Assembly (NCBI GenBank): GCA_019090615.1
Contig: JAHRVQ010000062.1
Coordinates: 45,596-109,595 of the forward strand
DNA length: 64,000 nucleotides
Source of the DNA: Pseudomonadales bacterium
GTDB taxonomy: Bacteria; Pseudomonadota; Gammaproteobacteria; Pseudomonadales; Azotimanducaceae
Direction of reading: 5' to 3'
This document shows positions 35,591 through 45,079 of the stretch, in pieces. Numbering within the stretch: the first letter of the stretch is position 1; each line of letters begins with the position of its first letter. The notes below the pieces were generated by a model. It was not told where the DNA came from. It did not search any database and saw only the letters and a program-made list of their open reading frames with translations. The position numbers were made by a program, and so were the translations under genes.

Positions 35591-36175
35591 TTGAATTCCA
35601 GTCCACGACTCAAAATTTTCGGCTTCATCCTGTTTATTCTGGCTTTAACCGCCGTATTTGAAATCAGCGGATTACGACAAAATTTCAGCCTGAACGCGCT
35701 CAAAATGATTATTGAAGATAATCTTGTGTTGGGCGCCATAATTTTTATTGGGATGTTTTCACTGGCCAACCTGATACAGGTTCCTGGCCTGATTTTTCTT
35801 GCCGCGGCAGTACTTACACTGGGTAAAATTCAGGGCGGAATAATTACCTATGTCGCAGCTGTTAGCTCCTGTCTGGTGACCTATGCCATTGTCGGTCTAG
35901 TCGGCCACAATACGTTGCGAGCCGTGCAAAACCCAATTGCACTAAAAATATTTTCTCGTATTGACCAAGCGCCGATATCAAGCATTATCATGTTAAGAAT
36001 TATTTTTCAGACCGCACCCATACTCAACTATACTCTGGCTTTGTCTGGGCTGAAATTCCGTCACTACCTAACGGGCACATTAATAGGCTTACCCATACCT
36101 ATTTTTTTCTATTGTTTGGGTTTTGATCTTGTCATCGAGTATCTCCTACCCGCCTCAGCTGTCACAAAACCATAG
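35591..36175 (+). CDS. TVP38/TMEM64 (SNARE-associated, DedA-like) membrane protein
   Basis: A protein of 194 residues with about five membrane segments. The conserved core is NLIQVPGLIFLAAAVLTLGK and the second motif FQTAPILNYTLALSGLKFRHY. Members of this family are lipid scramblase- or flippase-like proteins. The start is TTG at 35591 with AAGAG before it. It lies 141 bases after btuF and may be in the same transcript, but it has no known role in B12 uptake. Confidence 0.85.
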   Translation: MNSSPRLKIFGFILFILALTAVFEISGLRQNFSLNALKMIIEDNLVLGAIIFIGMFSLANLIQVPGLIFLAAAVLTLGKIQGGIITYVAAVSSCLVTYAIVGLVGHNTLRAVQNPIALKIFSRIDQAPISSIIMLRIIFQTAPILNYTLALSGLKFRHYLTGTLIGLPIPIFFYCLGFDLVIEYLLPASAVTKP

Positions 36176-36241
36176 CTTGAATTAAAATCGCTAGTTTTGA
36201 ATCACTTAAATGCTGGCAGGCATTTTATTGCCACCGAAAAA

Positions 36242-36255
36242 TTGCCGCACGGCAA
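36242..36255. promoter_or_regulatory. Palindrome upstream of the P450 gene
   Basis: TTGCCG-CA-CGGCAA is a perfect 6-bp inverted repeat about 100 bases before the P450 start codon. A looser pair TGGCA...TGCCA lies just before it (about 36213-36233). It could be an operator for the cluster's promoter; no known regulator is matched. Confidence 0.35.
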
Positions 36256-36353
36256 ATAAAGCAACCTTTTGCCAATTACTGCTAACATCCACTACCCTTT
36301 TAACCAGCATCACTGTTATCTTATTTCTCGAATTATCTAAAGGGTGAAGTGGC

Positions 36354-37751
36354 ATGGAGCAAGACAACACATCAGAAGGCAGCAAACTATCAATGCAGGA
36401 CAAGCCGCTCAACGAAACCGCTAGTAATACGAATGCCCAGCATCCTAACGATAAGGGCAGTCAACAGACCAAAAAACGTCCCGTAGTAGTTGAAGAACCA
36501 AGACTAAAACAAAGTTTAAAATTTTGGTTCACACCGGTAGATAGTGCCTTTGAATGGTACCAACAATATGGCGATGCCTATTCGTTTCACCCCATAGCAT
36601 CGCAGGCTATCGATTTCCTGGCACATCCCCGTTATATCAAAAGTATTGTCGGCCAGCATAGTAACTTTCAGACAGGTGAAGGCAATGCAAAACTCGGCGG
36701 TTTTGATTCCGTATTTGGTAAAAAATCAACCGTTGTACTCGATGGGGATGAACATGAAAAACGCCGCGACTGGATAAAAGATGCCCTTGAACTCGAAAAA
36801 GTTCTACCCGCCCTGAATGCAGCCAGAGTTGACGTTAACGAACATTTAGCGACCTGGCAACCCGGACAACCCATGGAGCTATATAGCGAAATGCGCACCC
36901 TGGCAACCCAACTGATGTGCAAAGTGGTGCTTGGTATGCAGGGTGAGCCGATGAAAATCATGGCTAACGAGCTTGCTGAACTACTGGAAACAGCCATCAC
37001 ACCGCAGAGTTGGTTGATCCACCATAAGGCAAAATTAGCCATCATCGACAAGATGTTGTATAGCAATATCGCCGCCAAACGGGCCACCCCTGGTGATGAT
37101 GTCCTGTCTCGATTAATCCAGGCACCAGAAACCTGGGTAACAGCAGAAGATATTCATGACAACATCCTCACACTTGTGGTGCTCGGCCACGAAGGTGCAT
37201 CAGTCACCACCGCCTGGGCGTTGTACCACATCGCCAGCGACCCGGCAGCGCTTGAATATATTATGCAAGACGTCACCTATATAGCTGAATCTGATCAGCT
37301 GACTCAGGAAAAATTGAATAACACCCATCACCTGGATGCTTTGATTCGTGAAACCCTGCGACTACATTCACCTTTAATCGCTATTCAAAGAATGGCTACC
37401 TGTCCAGTCAAAGTGGGTGAGTTCGACGTCGATGCCGGGCAAATTGTTTGCCCATCAATGTATCTAATCCACCATAACAAAGAAGTTTGGGGCGATCAGG
37501 CAGGCGAATTCCAGTTTGATCGATTCGAACAGATAAAAAGACCCGACCCTACCATGTTCCTGCCTTTTGGTATCGCACCGCGATTTTGCCCAGGCCAGCA
37601 CATTGGTTATGCAGAAATCAAGATATTGCTGTCCGATATCCTCTATAAATTTGGCAAACGAATTAAACCTGCCAGTAATTGGCAGCCACTAACCAGAAGA
37701 CGTGGGAATTTACTCACCCCATATGAGAACATGCCTTTTATTTTAAACTAG
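36354..37751 (+). CDS. Cytochrome P450
   Basis: A 465-residue heme monooxygenase, soluble (no membrane anchor). The heme loop is FLPFGIAPRFCPGQHIGYAE (Cys ligand near residue 410), the K-helix ExxR is ETLR (about 333-336), and the I-helix has VLGHEGASVTTAW (about 276-288). An acidic and Gln-rich N-terminal tail of about 45 residues, with no recognised domain, precedes the fold. AAAGGGTGAAG stands before the ATG. It ends 9 bases before the kinase-AAA gene, so the two are probably co-transcribed. With the polyprenyl synthase and FAD enzyme nearby it may hydroxylate an isoprenoid. No redox partner gene is present in the window. Confidence 0.95.
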   Translation: MEQDNTSEGSKLSMQDKPLNETASNTNAQHPNDKGSQQTKKRPVVVEEPRLKQSLKFWFTPVDSAFEWYQQYGDAYSFHPIASQAIDFLAHPRYIKSIVGQHSNFQTGEGNAKLGGFDSVFGKKSTVVLDGDEHEKRRDWIKDALELEKVLPALNAARVDVNEHLATWQPGQPMELYSEMRTLATQLMCKVVLGMQGEPMKIMANELAELLETAITPQSWLIHHKAKLAIIDKMLYSNIAAKRATPGDDVLSRLIQAPETWVTAEDIHDNILTLVVLGHEGASVTTAWALYHIASDPAALEYIMQDVTYIAESDQLTQEKLNNTHHLDALIRETLRLHSPLIAIQRMATCPVKVGEFDVDAGQIVCPSMYLIHHNKEVWGDQAGEFQFDRFEQIKRPDPTMFLPFGIAPRFCPGQHIGYAEIKILLSDILYKFGKRIKPASNWQPLTRRRGNLLTPYENMPFILN

Positions 37752-37760
37752 GCACCCAAA

Positions 37761-40700
37761 GTGAATAATGGTCAAAGATTCTTTACCGACCGATATGAAT
37801 TCCGAAATCGGCTTGAAGAAGGCGGTTCTGGTACTGTTTTTCAGGTTTTTGATCGCAGACGGGGCCATGATGTAGCGCTAAAGCGTCTACAGTTGCCTGA
37901 TGCTAACTCGCTTTACCGGATAAAACGCGAATTTAGAACCCTCAAGCCGCTTTCACATCCAAATTTAATCAAATTATATGATTTGGTATGCGACGGAACT
38001 CAATCCTTTTTCACCATGGACTTTTTACGCGGCTGGCACTATGACAATTACGTTTTAGGCTTCTCCAATAAAGGTTCGGTTTCTTACCGATTTGACGACG
38101 ACATCGTCCCAAGACTCGCCGCAAGCCTTAGTCAGCTTGTGGATGCGATCGAAACTGTGCATGACCACGGCATCGTCCACCGCGACATCAAACCCGCCAA
38201 TGTAATGGTACTTCGAGGTGGGCGAGTAATCCTGCTTGATTTTGGTTATGCCTTACGTGACGCACCAGTGATGCTAAAAACCCAGGATTTTGCCGGCACG
38301 CCGGTTTTTATGTCTCCCGAACATATGGAAGGCCAGGCAGATGCCAGATCAGACTGGTACTCTGTCGGCGTTATGTTAAGGCGGATGTTTTTTGAATTAA
38401 CCGAAAAATTCTTAACGCCACCATTAGGCTTGCGTGAACTGGTCAACGGCTTAACTAAAAGCAACCCTGAGGAAAGATTTAACGGTCGAGAAATTCGCAC
38501 CTGGCTGGCAAATATCAAGACAGAATCTTCAACCAGTTTTTGTCCTGGCAGCAAAAAAACCAATCGCATATTCGTTGCCCGGGAGCCTGAGTTAGATAAA
38601 CTACAAGTTGCCTTAAAAGCAGTATTACGCCAACAAACACCCAGATTAGTTAAGATTCTCGGCCCATCAGGCATTGGCAAATCTTCACTGATCGAAACAT
38701 TTCTGACCCAGTCCGAACGCTCAGGTATTACCACGCTGACCTTAAAAGGGTCCTGCCATTTACATGAAGACATTCACTTTCGTAGCCTAGATGGACTGGT
38801 AGACGACCTTACTCGGTATCTTGCAACCTGCTCAAAAACTGAACGCGACCTGTTTAGGCCCGACCATTGCGAAGCCCTGCTGAGATTATTTCCAGTTTTC
38901 GGCCGAATATTTGAATTTGCCCATGACCCAACCACCGGCGCAGAGGATGTCGCTGAGCTTGCCACCAATGCCTCTCTGGCGTTACGCGAACTACTCACCC
39001 GAGTATCCAATAAATATACCACCATTATCTGGATCGATGATATTCAATGGGCCGACTCCGATAGTCTGAATATCTTGCAACAGATACTTTCACCTCCTGA
39101 TCCGCCCAATATGCTGGTGATTTTTTCTTTTCGCGAGGATCCGACAAACAGTGAGCCTAGTGAAAGCCATTATCAGCTATTACTGGACAAGCTGATTACT
39201 AAAACACAGATCCAACCAGAGACTATTGAACTTCAGGCCTTATCAGATGAGGAATCCAGAGCGCTATTAAATACCCTTTCAGCCACTCAATTGCATGCTC
39301 CTAATATACAACAGATCGAAAACACATTAAATTTTTGTCGTGGCAACCCGCTTTTTCTAACCCAGTTTGCCGCAGATAACAACTCGGCGAAAAACAACTC
39401 TACAAGCTCCTGGATCAATTCTCGATTATTGCGGCTCGAACCCAACATGCGTCAACTACTCGATACCATCGCAGTAGCTGGGCACCCTTTAAGTACTGAA
39501 GTTATTCGTACCCTGTACCCTACAGTATTACCTAACCTTGAAGCGCTCTGCGAAGATAAATTACTCAAGGTCAGTTTTCACCAGAAATCAGCAGGTTATG
39601 ATATTTATCACCACTGGATTGGCGAAATCATTGTTAACGCAGTGGATAAGAAAAAACAACAACAACTACACCTGGATATTGCCAACGCAACCCGCAGCAA
39701 CCCCTCAACCAGCCCAGCCGACCTGGTTATGCACTATCAAAAGGCAGGCCAAACGGATCTTGCCGCAAGGTTTGCCCTTGATGCGGCTGAATCTGCCCAC
39801 CATGCATTAGGGTTTGATCGTGCCGGCGATCTATTTGCCGAAGCCTGGCATTTGCGTGGTAATCGAAACCAGGATTGGTGGATATTAAAACGTCAGGCTG
39901 AAGCCCTGGCTAGTGGCGGCCATGCGCTGGAAGCCGCGGCGACATTTCTAAAAGCCGAGAACTGCATCGGAGATAACTCAGAACTGGAAAATGAACGATT
40001 GCACCTGGCCGTCAATAAAGCACTTTATTCTCTCTATGGTGGCGACCCTGGTGCCAAGCAGTCATTTTTACAGGCGGCTAAATTACTTGGTTTCACACCG
40101 CTACAGGGCAAACACTGGGTAGCCATTTTTCGTCGCTTACGGTTTATCTTTATAACGCCAAGCATTGATGAGCGCTACACCGACTCTAATCTCACCGAAC
40201 GGAGCAATCTGCTATGGAACCTTGCTCGAGGTGCATCGATTGTTGATCATCGAATGTATCTACAACTCGGGCTTTTTTGGCTTAAACATGCCCTCAAATC
40301 AGGCGACCGACTTGAAGCAGGTTACGCCATGGGTACCGAAGCCACTATGTTAAGTTTTCTTGGTTGGCCATTTCGTCGCGCCAGTCATCGCTTTATGCAC
40401 CGTTGTGAACGCTGGTTATCAGACAGCCACGATTCCTTCGACAAGGCCAGAGTCGCCAACTGGTGGGCGACAATTTATTACAACGAAGGCCGCTGGAGAA
40501 AGTGCGCTGATCGCCTTGCTTCCATCGAACCAATAATGGTGACCGAACACCCCACCCAACGACGCCCTCTTACTATCGTTAGGACCTACCTGTTTACCAG
40601 CTTAAGTATGATGGGTGAGCTGCAGGAGCTGATCTCAAGGTTGCCAGCACTGGTGGATGATGCCAGACGGCGCAATGACCATTCATCCATTGCTACATGC

Positions 40701-41393
40701 CATCTTGGCGTCACAAGTCTTGCATGGTTTGCAGCGGATCGTACCAATGAGATCCAGTCTGCCATTCTCGAACTGGCACCGAATATCGAACAGGGTAGAT
40801 ATGGCGTTCATAGATTCGACGTGGTAATTGCCCGAGTTTGGCTATCTCTATATCAGGGCGATATTAGAGCTGCCGCCGACTATATTGATAACGCCTGGTC
40901 TAGTTTTGAAAAAAGCGGCTTATTGTCTATGACGTATTTCGGGGTAATATTACGCACCGTCGCCTGCGTCACATTAATTTCTCTATGTAAACTTGAGCAG
41001 TCCCCCGTGCTGGCAAAAAAAGCCGAAGCGCTTATTTCAACTCTGGAAGGGTATAAAATCGCTTACGCTACTTCGCTGGCGTGTTTTTTGCGCGCTGAAC
41101 TTGCCATCTATCAAAACAACCTGAAAAAGTCGCGACGCTTATTGAAACGCGCCATTGCCGGCTTAGCGCAAAATAACATGCACCTTCATGCATTAGCAGC
41201 GGAATATCGGCTGGCGGAGATCTCCTATGGAACCCCTGACCACCGCACCCTGTCTCGAACAATTGAAAGACTAAAACTACACGGCGTGGTTAACGCCGGT
41301 GCATTTTTGAGAATATATCTGCCTGGAGTCAGCGTTTATCCACTAGATCAAGCCAACTCCCCACCTCTTTTGCAAGATTCGAATATTGTTTAA
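37761..41393 (+). CDS. Ser/Thr protein kinase fused to AAA ATPase and TPR-like region (PknK-like)
   Basis: A 1210-residue regulator. Residues about 10-260 are a complete eukaryotic-type kinase: a glycine loop LEEGGSGTVFQVFD, VALKR lysine, HRDIKPANVM (catalytic Asp), LDFGYA and a GTPVFMSPEH activation segment. Residues about 275-560 are an AAA/STAND-like ATPase with Walker A GPSGIGKSS (about 301) and Walker B TIIWIDDIQWAD (about 421). The rest is helical, probably TPR-like (LARGASIVDHRMYLQLGLFW). This domain set is common in myxobacteria and cyanobacteria and rarer in gammaproteobacteria. It is likely a signalling switch for the cluster. Its 3' end overlaps the FAD gene by 65 bases, tail to tail. 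Confidence 0.92.
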   Translation: MNNGQRFFTDRYEFRNRLEEGGSGTVFQVFDRRRGHDVALKRLQLPDANSLYRIKREFRTLKPLSHPNLIKLYDLVCDGTQSFFTMDFLRGWHYDNYVLGFSNKGSVSYRFDDDIVPRLAASLSQLVDAIETVHDHGIVHRDIKPANVMVLRGGRVILLDFGYALRDAPVMLKTQDFAGTPVFMSPEHMEGQADARSDWYSVGVMLRRMFFELTEKFLTPPLGLRELVNGLTKSNPEERFNGREIRTWLANIKTESSTSFCPGSKKTNRIFVAREPELDKLQVALKAVLRQQTPRLVKILGPSGIGKSSLIETFLTQSERSGITTLTLKGSCHLHEDIHFRSLDGLVDDLTRYLATCSKTERDLFRPDHCEALLRLFPVFGRIFEFAHDPTTGAEDVAELATNASLALRELLTRVSNKYTTIIWIDDIQWADSDSLNILQQILSPPDPPNMLVIFSFREDPTNSEPSESHYQLLLDKLITKTQIQPETIELQALSDEESRALLNTLSATQLHAPNIQQIENTLNFCRGNPLFLTQFAADNNSAKNNSTSSWINSRLLRLEPNMRQLLDTIAVAGHPLSTEVIRTLYPTVLPNLEALCEDKLLKVSFHQKSAGYDIYHHWIGEIIVNAVDKKKQQQLHLDIANATRSNPSTSPADLVMHYQKAGQTDLAARFALDAAESAHHALGFDRAGDLFAEAWHLRGNRNQDWWILKRQAEALASGGHALEAAATFLKAENCIGDNSELENERLHLAVNKALYSLYGGDPGAKQSFLQAAKLLGFTPLQGKHWVAIFRRLRFIFITPSIDERYTDSNLTERSNLLWNLARGASIVDHRMYLQLGLFWLKHALKSGDRLEAGYAMGTEATMLSFLGWPFRRASHRFMHRCERWLSDSHDSFDKARVANWWATIYYNEGRWRKCADRLASIEPIMVTEHPTQRRPLTIVRTYLFTSLSMMGELQELISRLPALVDDARRRNDHSSIATCHLGVTSLAWFAADRTNEIQSAILELAPNIEQGRYGVHRFDVVIARVWLSLYQGDIRAAADYIDNAWSSFEKSGLLSMTYFGVILRTVACVTLISLCKLEQSPVLAKKAEALISTLEGYKIAYATSLACFLRAELAIYQNNLKKSRRLLKRAIAGLAQNNMHLHALAAEYRLAEISYGTPDHRTLSRTIERLKLHGVVNAGAFLRIYLPGVSVYPLDQANSPPLLQDSNIV

Positions 41394-44300
41394 TACTCTT
41401 TTCTGCAATGCGAAGTGCGCTTTTTGCGGGCATACTGGCAGCGTCATCTTTAACCCGAATTGAACTTTTGACTACCGCTGCTATCTTTTCTGCCTTGGAC
41501 ATTTCTGTCGGCACCTCCGGCAGATCGTCTATAGCCTCCATAGTTTCCAGAATATCAAGCACATGCGGCAAACCCTGTTGCATCAAATCTCGATCTATCC
41601 GTTTTAGATAGTCAAGGTCAGGCAGCTCGTCCCGTTCCATCATACGCACATCAACCGGCATACCCATTGGCTCCCCAGAACCCGCATATTTCGGCTGTAT
41701 GCTATCGGCTGAAGCAGTGTTATTGCTTGCATCTCGGTCCTGGTGCAGTGCCCGTAAAATTGCATTTACTGCGTGACGACCGGTTTCATTCGCCGCTTCC
41801 ATGGTATTCAACCGAGTATAAGTCGGCATAAAAGAACCCGCTAACACCCAACGATTATGCGACACACCAAATTTAATGGTCTCATAATCATCGTTAGTCA
41901 ATTCTGTAACATACGAAAATGCACCCTGAAGCCAATAATCACTACTTTTATCCGCTTTACTATAAGTACCTGGTCGTTGACGAAACTGGCCGGGCAGGGT
42001 CACCAGAAACGGGGTTCGATTAAGCACTATGCCATCATCTGAAAACTCCAGCGCCTGATCAATATGATAAAAATGTGGATGTGGCACCTGGTCTTTCAAG
42101 TCATCGGTCAGGGTCTCTCGCATCTGTGACCAGGAATAAATAGCAAACTCCGTTTCAGTTGAGTTCCAGGCCATCTTCCCTTGCCCTTCGACAGGTTCGT
42201 ACTGGGTATACATGGCGCCTATATCAACCGATAGTTCGCCCAGGTAGCCAAGCGAAGCGGAAGGTCGTTGTTGCCACATATAGGCCTGCGCAATAGAGGT
42301 TATTCCCCATTTGGCATCCGGATAATAAACATGCCCAGCGCCCATCCTGACATATTTATCAAAGAAGTATTGAATACCAGTAAAATCTCTCAGGGGCTGA
42401 CTAAATCGTGGCAAAGGTTGGCCGGTACTTCGATCCCGTTTTATTGATTCCGCATCATGCTGACCGTCAGTAGTATCGCCACCCCAATTGGCTGTAACAA
42501 ATTTTTTCAAACTGAACAGATCGGAGTCAAGATCGAATTGATCAACTTCCTGGCTTTGATCGCATATGATATTGGCAAGGCGCTCAAGCGGTAATGCCAG
42601 CACGTAAAAATCCACATCACGGCCCTGCAGAAACGTGGTTCTTTGTCGTTCTGGACGTGGCTGGCCATAGGTTTTCTCGCCCGTCGCAACAGCGGCTCCT
42701 TTCCCTACCGGGTCATAAGGACCATGCACAATAGGGATCAATTCTTTTTCACCACCATGTCCAGGTCCATGACCTGGACATGGGTCAAGCGCAGTTGCAG
42801 GTCCTGGGTGTTCATCAAGACACTGCGCACAGACCTGTTTTAATCCGGCGACATGGCCAACAAAAAACTTAACGCCCTGACTCTTCAGATAGCGCTTCCA
42901 GGGCCGTAGCCATGCCACTGATGTTGGCGCATTTAATAATCGGTCATTGTCTTCGCCGGTTGACATAAAATCTTTCACATTCTGAACCGATGCCGCACCA
43001 TAAGTTCGCGCATCACATTCCACCGCCTTCATACCCACCAACGCCTGCGGCATGGTACGGAATATAGCCTCCGCTTTTTTGGAATAACGCGTTTTCCTTT
43101 CTGCTGCAGCAGCAGGCGCTGGTTTATCGGACTCATCGCCACCATCTATAAACTCGAGCCAGGACATATCTTCATACAGCTTCCTTCGCTGCTGGCAAGA
43201 AGTCATAAATTTTAGCAGTCTATTAGTAAACCGAATTGAATCACGATAATCCCCGCCAAACGCCAATGTGGTTTTCTTAATCCACTGCTGCATTTCTTCA
43301 AGTGATTCTGGTTGACGACGCGGTAATTCAATCCAGTTAGCCTGTTCGTCACTTCTACTCTTAAAAGCAATCGGCGTTGGTGGTGGCGTCACCAAATTAT
43401 TGTAGGTAGTTTCTCGGGTATCCTTGCCCGACGAACTTTCTATAGGGGTTCTTTTCATTGTATCGAAAAGATGTTTATAAAATGACGGAAAATAACGATA
43501 TCCATGTTCACCTGGAACAACATGTTCAACCACATTAAATCTGACGCGTTGGGCGCTACCACCCTGACGCTTTTGTTTACGCCGCTCCAAAGTCTGGCTG
43601 ACCTGCAGCACCATATAATTTGCTATTTTTTGATCTACTTGAAGCTCCGGAATTTCGTTCGGAGGAATATTATCCTGAAAAAAACCAATTTCCTTCAAGG
43701 TCGCCAAATTTGCCAGTACGACGTCTTCAAGGCTATTCCTGACAAAATAAAATTCCGCTTTGATACGCGCTTTTGCGGCTTCGACGGCATCGCCCGTAGG
43801 CGGTTTACGAGAAAACTCGACAAAGACCGCTTCGATTTTACTGACTATCTGTTGTTTGGTCGTTGACGCTTCAGCCCAGGCATCTTGCCGAGTGCCAGAA
43901 CTGTAACAACCCTGTACTTCAAGCAAGAGCGTTTCCCGTAGTCTCACCTCAGGATGCAGCGCATGAACAAGGTGTTTTCCGCTGTGATTGAAGCGACTAT
44001 CTCGATCTGCATCCAACATTGACTTTAAGTCTTGCGTCAAATGAGCATCTATTTTATCAAGATCTCTTTTCAAATCCTGGTAATAAGTCGCTATGGCTGC
44101 CACCAATTGAGTACTGATACTATCGAGCTTAGCCGCATTGGCATTACCCAGGTGATCTTCTGCTTCTGGAAGAACTTTGCCATATTGAACCATCAAGGTT
44201 TCAGTAAAAGGATAGATTTTTTGCACCGGCATCATCAATGCTCTATGCAAGCGTTGAATAATTTCTCTGTTATATTCCAACTGAGCAGAATTTCTAAATG

Positions 44301-44661
44301 CTTCACCACGTTCCATGATACTAACCCACTCCACTGTTGGGGCATCTGTACGCTGCAGCTTTTTAGGCGCTCTATCCCATAAATCCCATTCTTCATAGTG
44401 GATTTCTTCTTTATCATAAAAATAGGGATGCATGCGCATTCGGCACCTCACCCGAGAATACTGACTCGCTGCCAGCCCACCGACTTCACAACCATACTCA
44501 GCAAACAGACTTTGGCGCGGCTCAACCACCTGGACCTTAAAGCCACGTTCGATAAGTTCGTGAGCAGCGGTCAACCCGGCAGGGCCGGCACCAAATACAG
44601 TAACCAAAGGCGCAGCTAATGGATTCCTTAATTCATTGGTTATTTTCTTTCCAACCGACAT
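41329..44661 (-). CDS. Very long FAD/NAD(P)-dependent amine-oxidase-like (phytoene-desaturase-like) enzyme
   Basis: A 1110-residue flavoprotein, about twice the usual size. The dinucleotide site is TVFGAGPAGLTAAHELIERG (residues about 19-38), followed by GCEVGGLAASQY. The C-terminal SFMPTYTRLNTMEAANETGR is the FAD-binding ending of the phytoene desaturase and amine oxidase families. Between are long helical stretches (residues about 150-370), and a CAQC motif (about 610) followed by CPGHGPGHGG, possibly a metal site. It probably oxidises or isomerises a lipid or isoprenoid. GGAAAGGA stands before the ATG. It is the last gene of a seven-gene minus operon and overlaps the convergent kinase gene by 65 bases. 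Confidence 0.8.
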   Translation of the reverse strand: MSVGKKITNELRNPLAAPLVTVFGAGPAGLTAAHELIERGFKVQVVEPRQSLFAEYGCEVGGLAASQYSRVRCRMRMHPYFYDKEEIHYEEWDLWDRAPKKLQRTDAPTVEWVSIMERGEAFRNSAQLEYNREIIQRLHRALMMPVQKIYPFTETLMVQYGKVLPEAEDHLGNANAAKLDSISTQLVAAIATYYQDLKRDLDKIDAHLTQDLKSMLDADRDSRFNHSGKHLVHALHPEVRLRETLLLEVQGCYSSGTRQDAWAEASTTKQQIVSKIEAVFVEFSRKPPTGDAVEAAKARIKAEFYFVRNSLEDVVLANLATLKEIGFFQDNIPPNEIPELQVDQKIANYMVLQVSQTLERRKQKRQGGSAQRVRFNVVEHVVPGEHGYRYFPSFYKHLFDTMKRTPIESSSGKDTRETTYNNLVTPPPTPIAFKSRSDEQANWIELPRRQPESLEEMQQWIKKTTLAFGGDYRDSIRFTNRLLKFMTSCQQRRKLYEDMSWLEFIDGGDESDKPAPAAAAERKTRYSKKAEAIFRTMPQALVGMKAVECDARTYGAASVQNVKDFMSTGEDNDRLLNAPTSVAWLRPWKRYLKSQGVKFFVGHVAGLKQVCAQCLDEHPGPATALDPCPGHGPGHGGEKELIPIVHGPYDPVGKGAAVATGEKTYGQPRPERQRTTFLQGRDVDFYVLALPLERLANIICDQSQEVDQFDLDSDLFSLKKFVTANWGGDTTDGQHDAESIKRDRSTGQPLPRFSQPLRDFTGIQYFFDKYVRMGAGHVYYPDAKWGITSIAQAYMWQQRPSASLGYLGELSVDIGAMYTQYEPVEGQGKMAWNSTETEFAIYSWSQMRETLTDDLKDQVPHPHFYHIDQALEFSDDGIVLNRTPFLVTLPGQFRQRPGTYSKADKSSDYWLQGAFSYVTELTNDDYETIKFGVSHNRWVLAGSFMPTYTRLNTMEAANETGRHAVNAILRALHQDRDASNNTASADSIQPKYAGSGEPMGMPVDVRMMERDELPDLDYLKRIDRDLMQQGLPHVLDILETMEAIDDLPEVPTEMSKAEKIAAVVKSSIRVKDDAASMPAKSALRIAEKSIKQYSNLAKEVGSWLDLVDKR

Positions 44662-44683
44662 AACTTAAATCCTTTCCAATATT

Positions 44684-45079
44684 CTAATGGCCAGTAAATT
44701 TTTGATACATTGCAGGGGCAGCTTTTTCGCGCGTTAAAGCATTCACATAGATTAGCATTGCTTCATGAAAAATGGCCAGCGAATCTGGTGCACCTGTTAG
44801 CTTCAACTTATCATTAATGACTAAATCTATTAATAACGCATCACCGTCTACCAATTCAACAATAGTTGCACGATCCGTTGACAGCGCTAAATCAATACTA
44901 AGGGGAACTTCATCATCGATAAAATGCGCGCCATTTTCAAAGCGCAACACAACCGGATTGATGTCTATTTCGAATACCACGATACGGCCATCGAGCTTAG
45001 TTGCGAGAGACCGATAAAATGGGTGGGCATTATCCGCAAGTAGCGCCAGTGTATCCGCTAACAATTGGCTAAAACTCAT
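44684..45079 (-). CDS. SCP2-like sterol/lipid-binding protein
   Basis: A protein of 131 residues made of one SCP2-type domain: LATKLDGRIVVFEIDINPVVLRF, then IDLALSTDRATIVELVDGDA and KLTGAPDSLAIFHEAMLIYV. SCP2 domains hold hydrophobic chains such as sterols or fatty acyl groups in a tunnel. In this cluster it may carry the isoprenoid between enzymes. It starts in ATGA overlap with the CrtC-like gene and lies 23 bases before the FAD enzyme gene. Confidence 0.75.
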   Translation of the reverse strand: MSFSQLLADTLALLADNAHPFYRSLATKLDGRIVVFEIDINPVVLRFENGAHFIDDEVPLSIDLALSTDRATIVELVDGDALLIDLVINDKLKLTGAPDSLAIFHEAMLIYVNALTREKAAPAMYQKFTGH

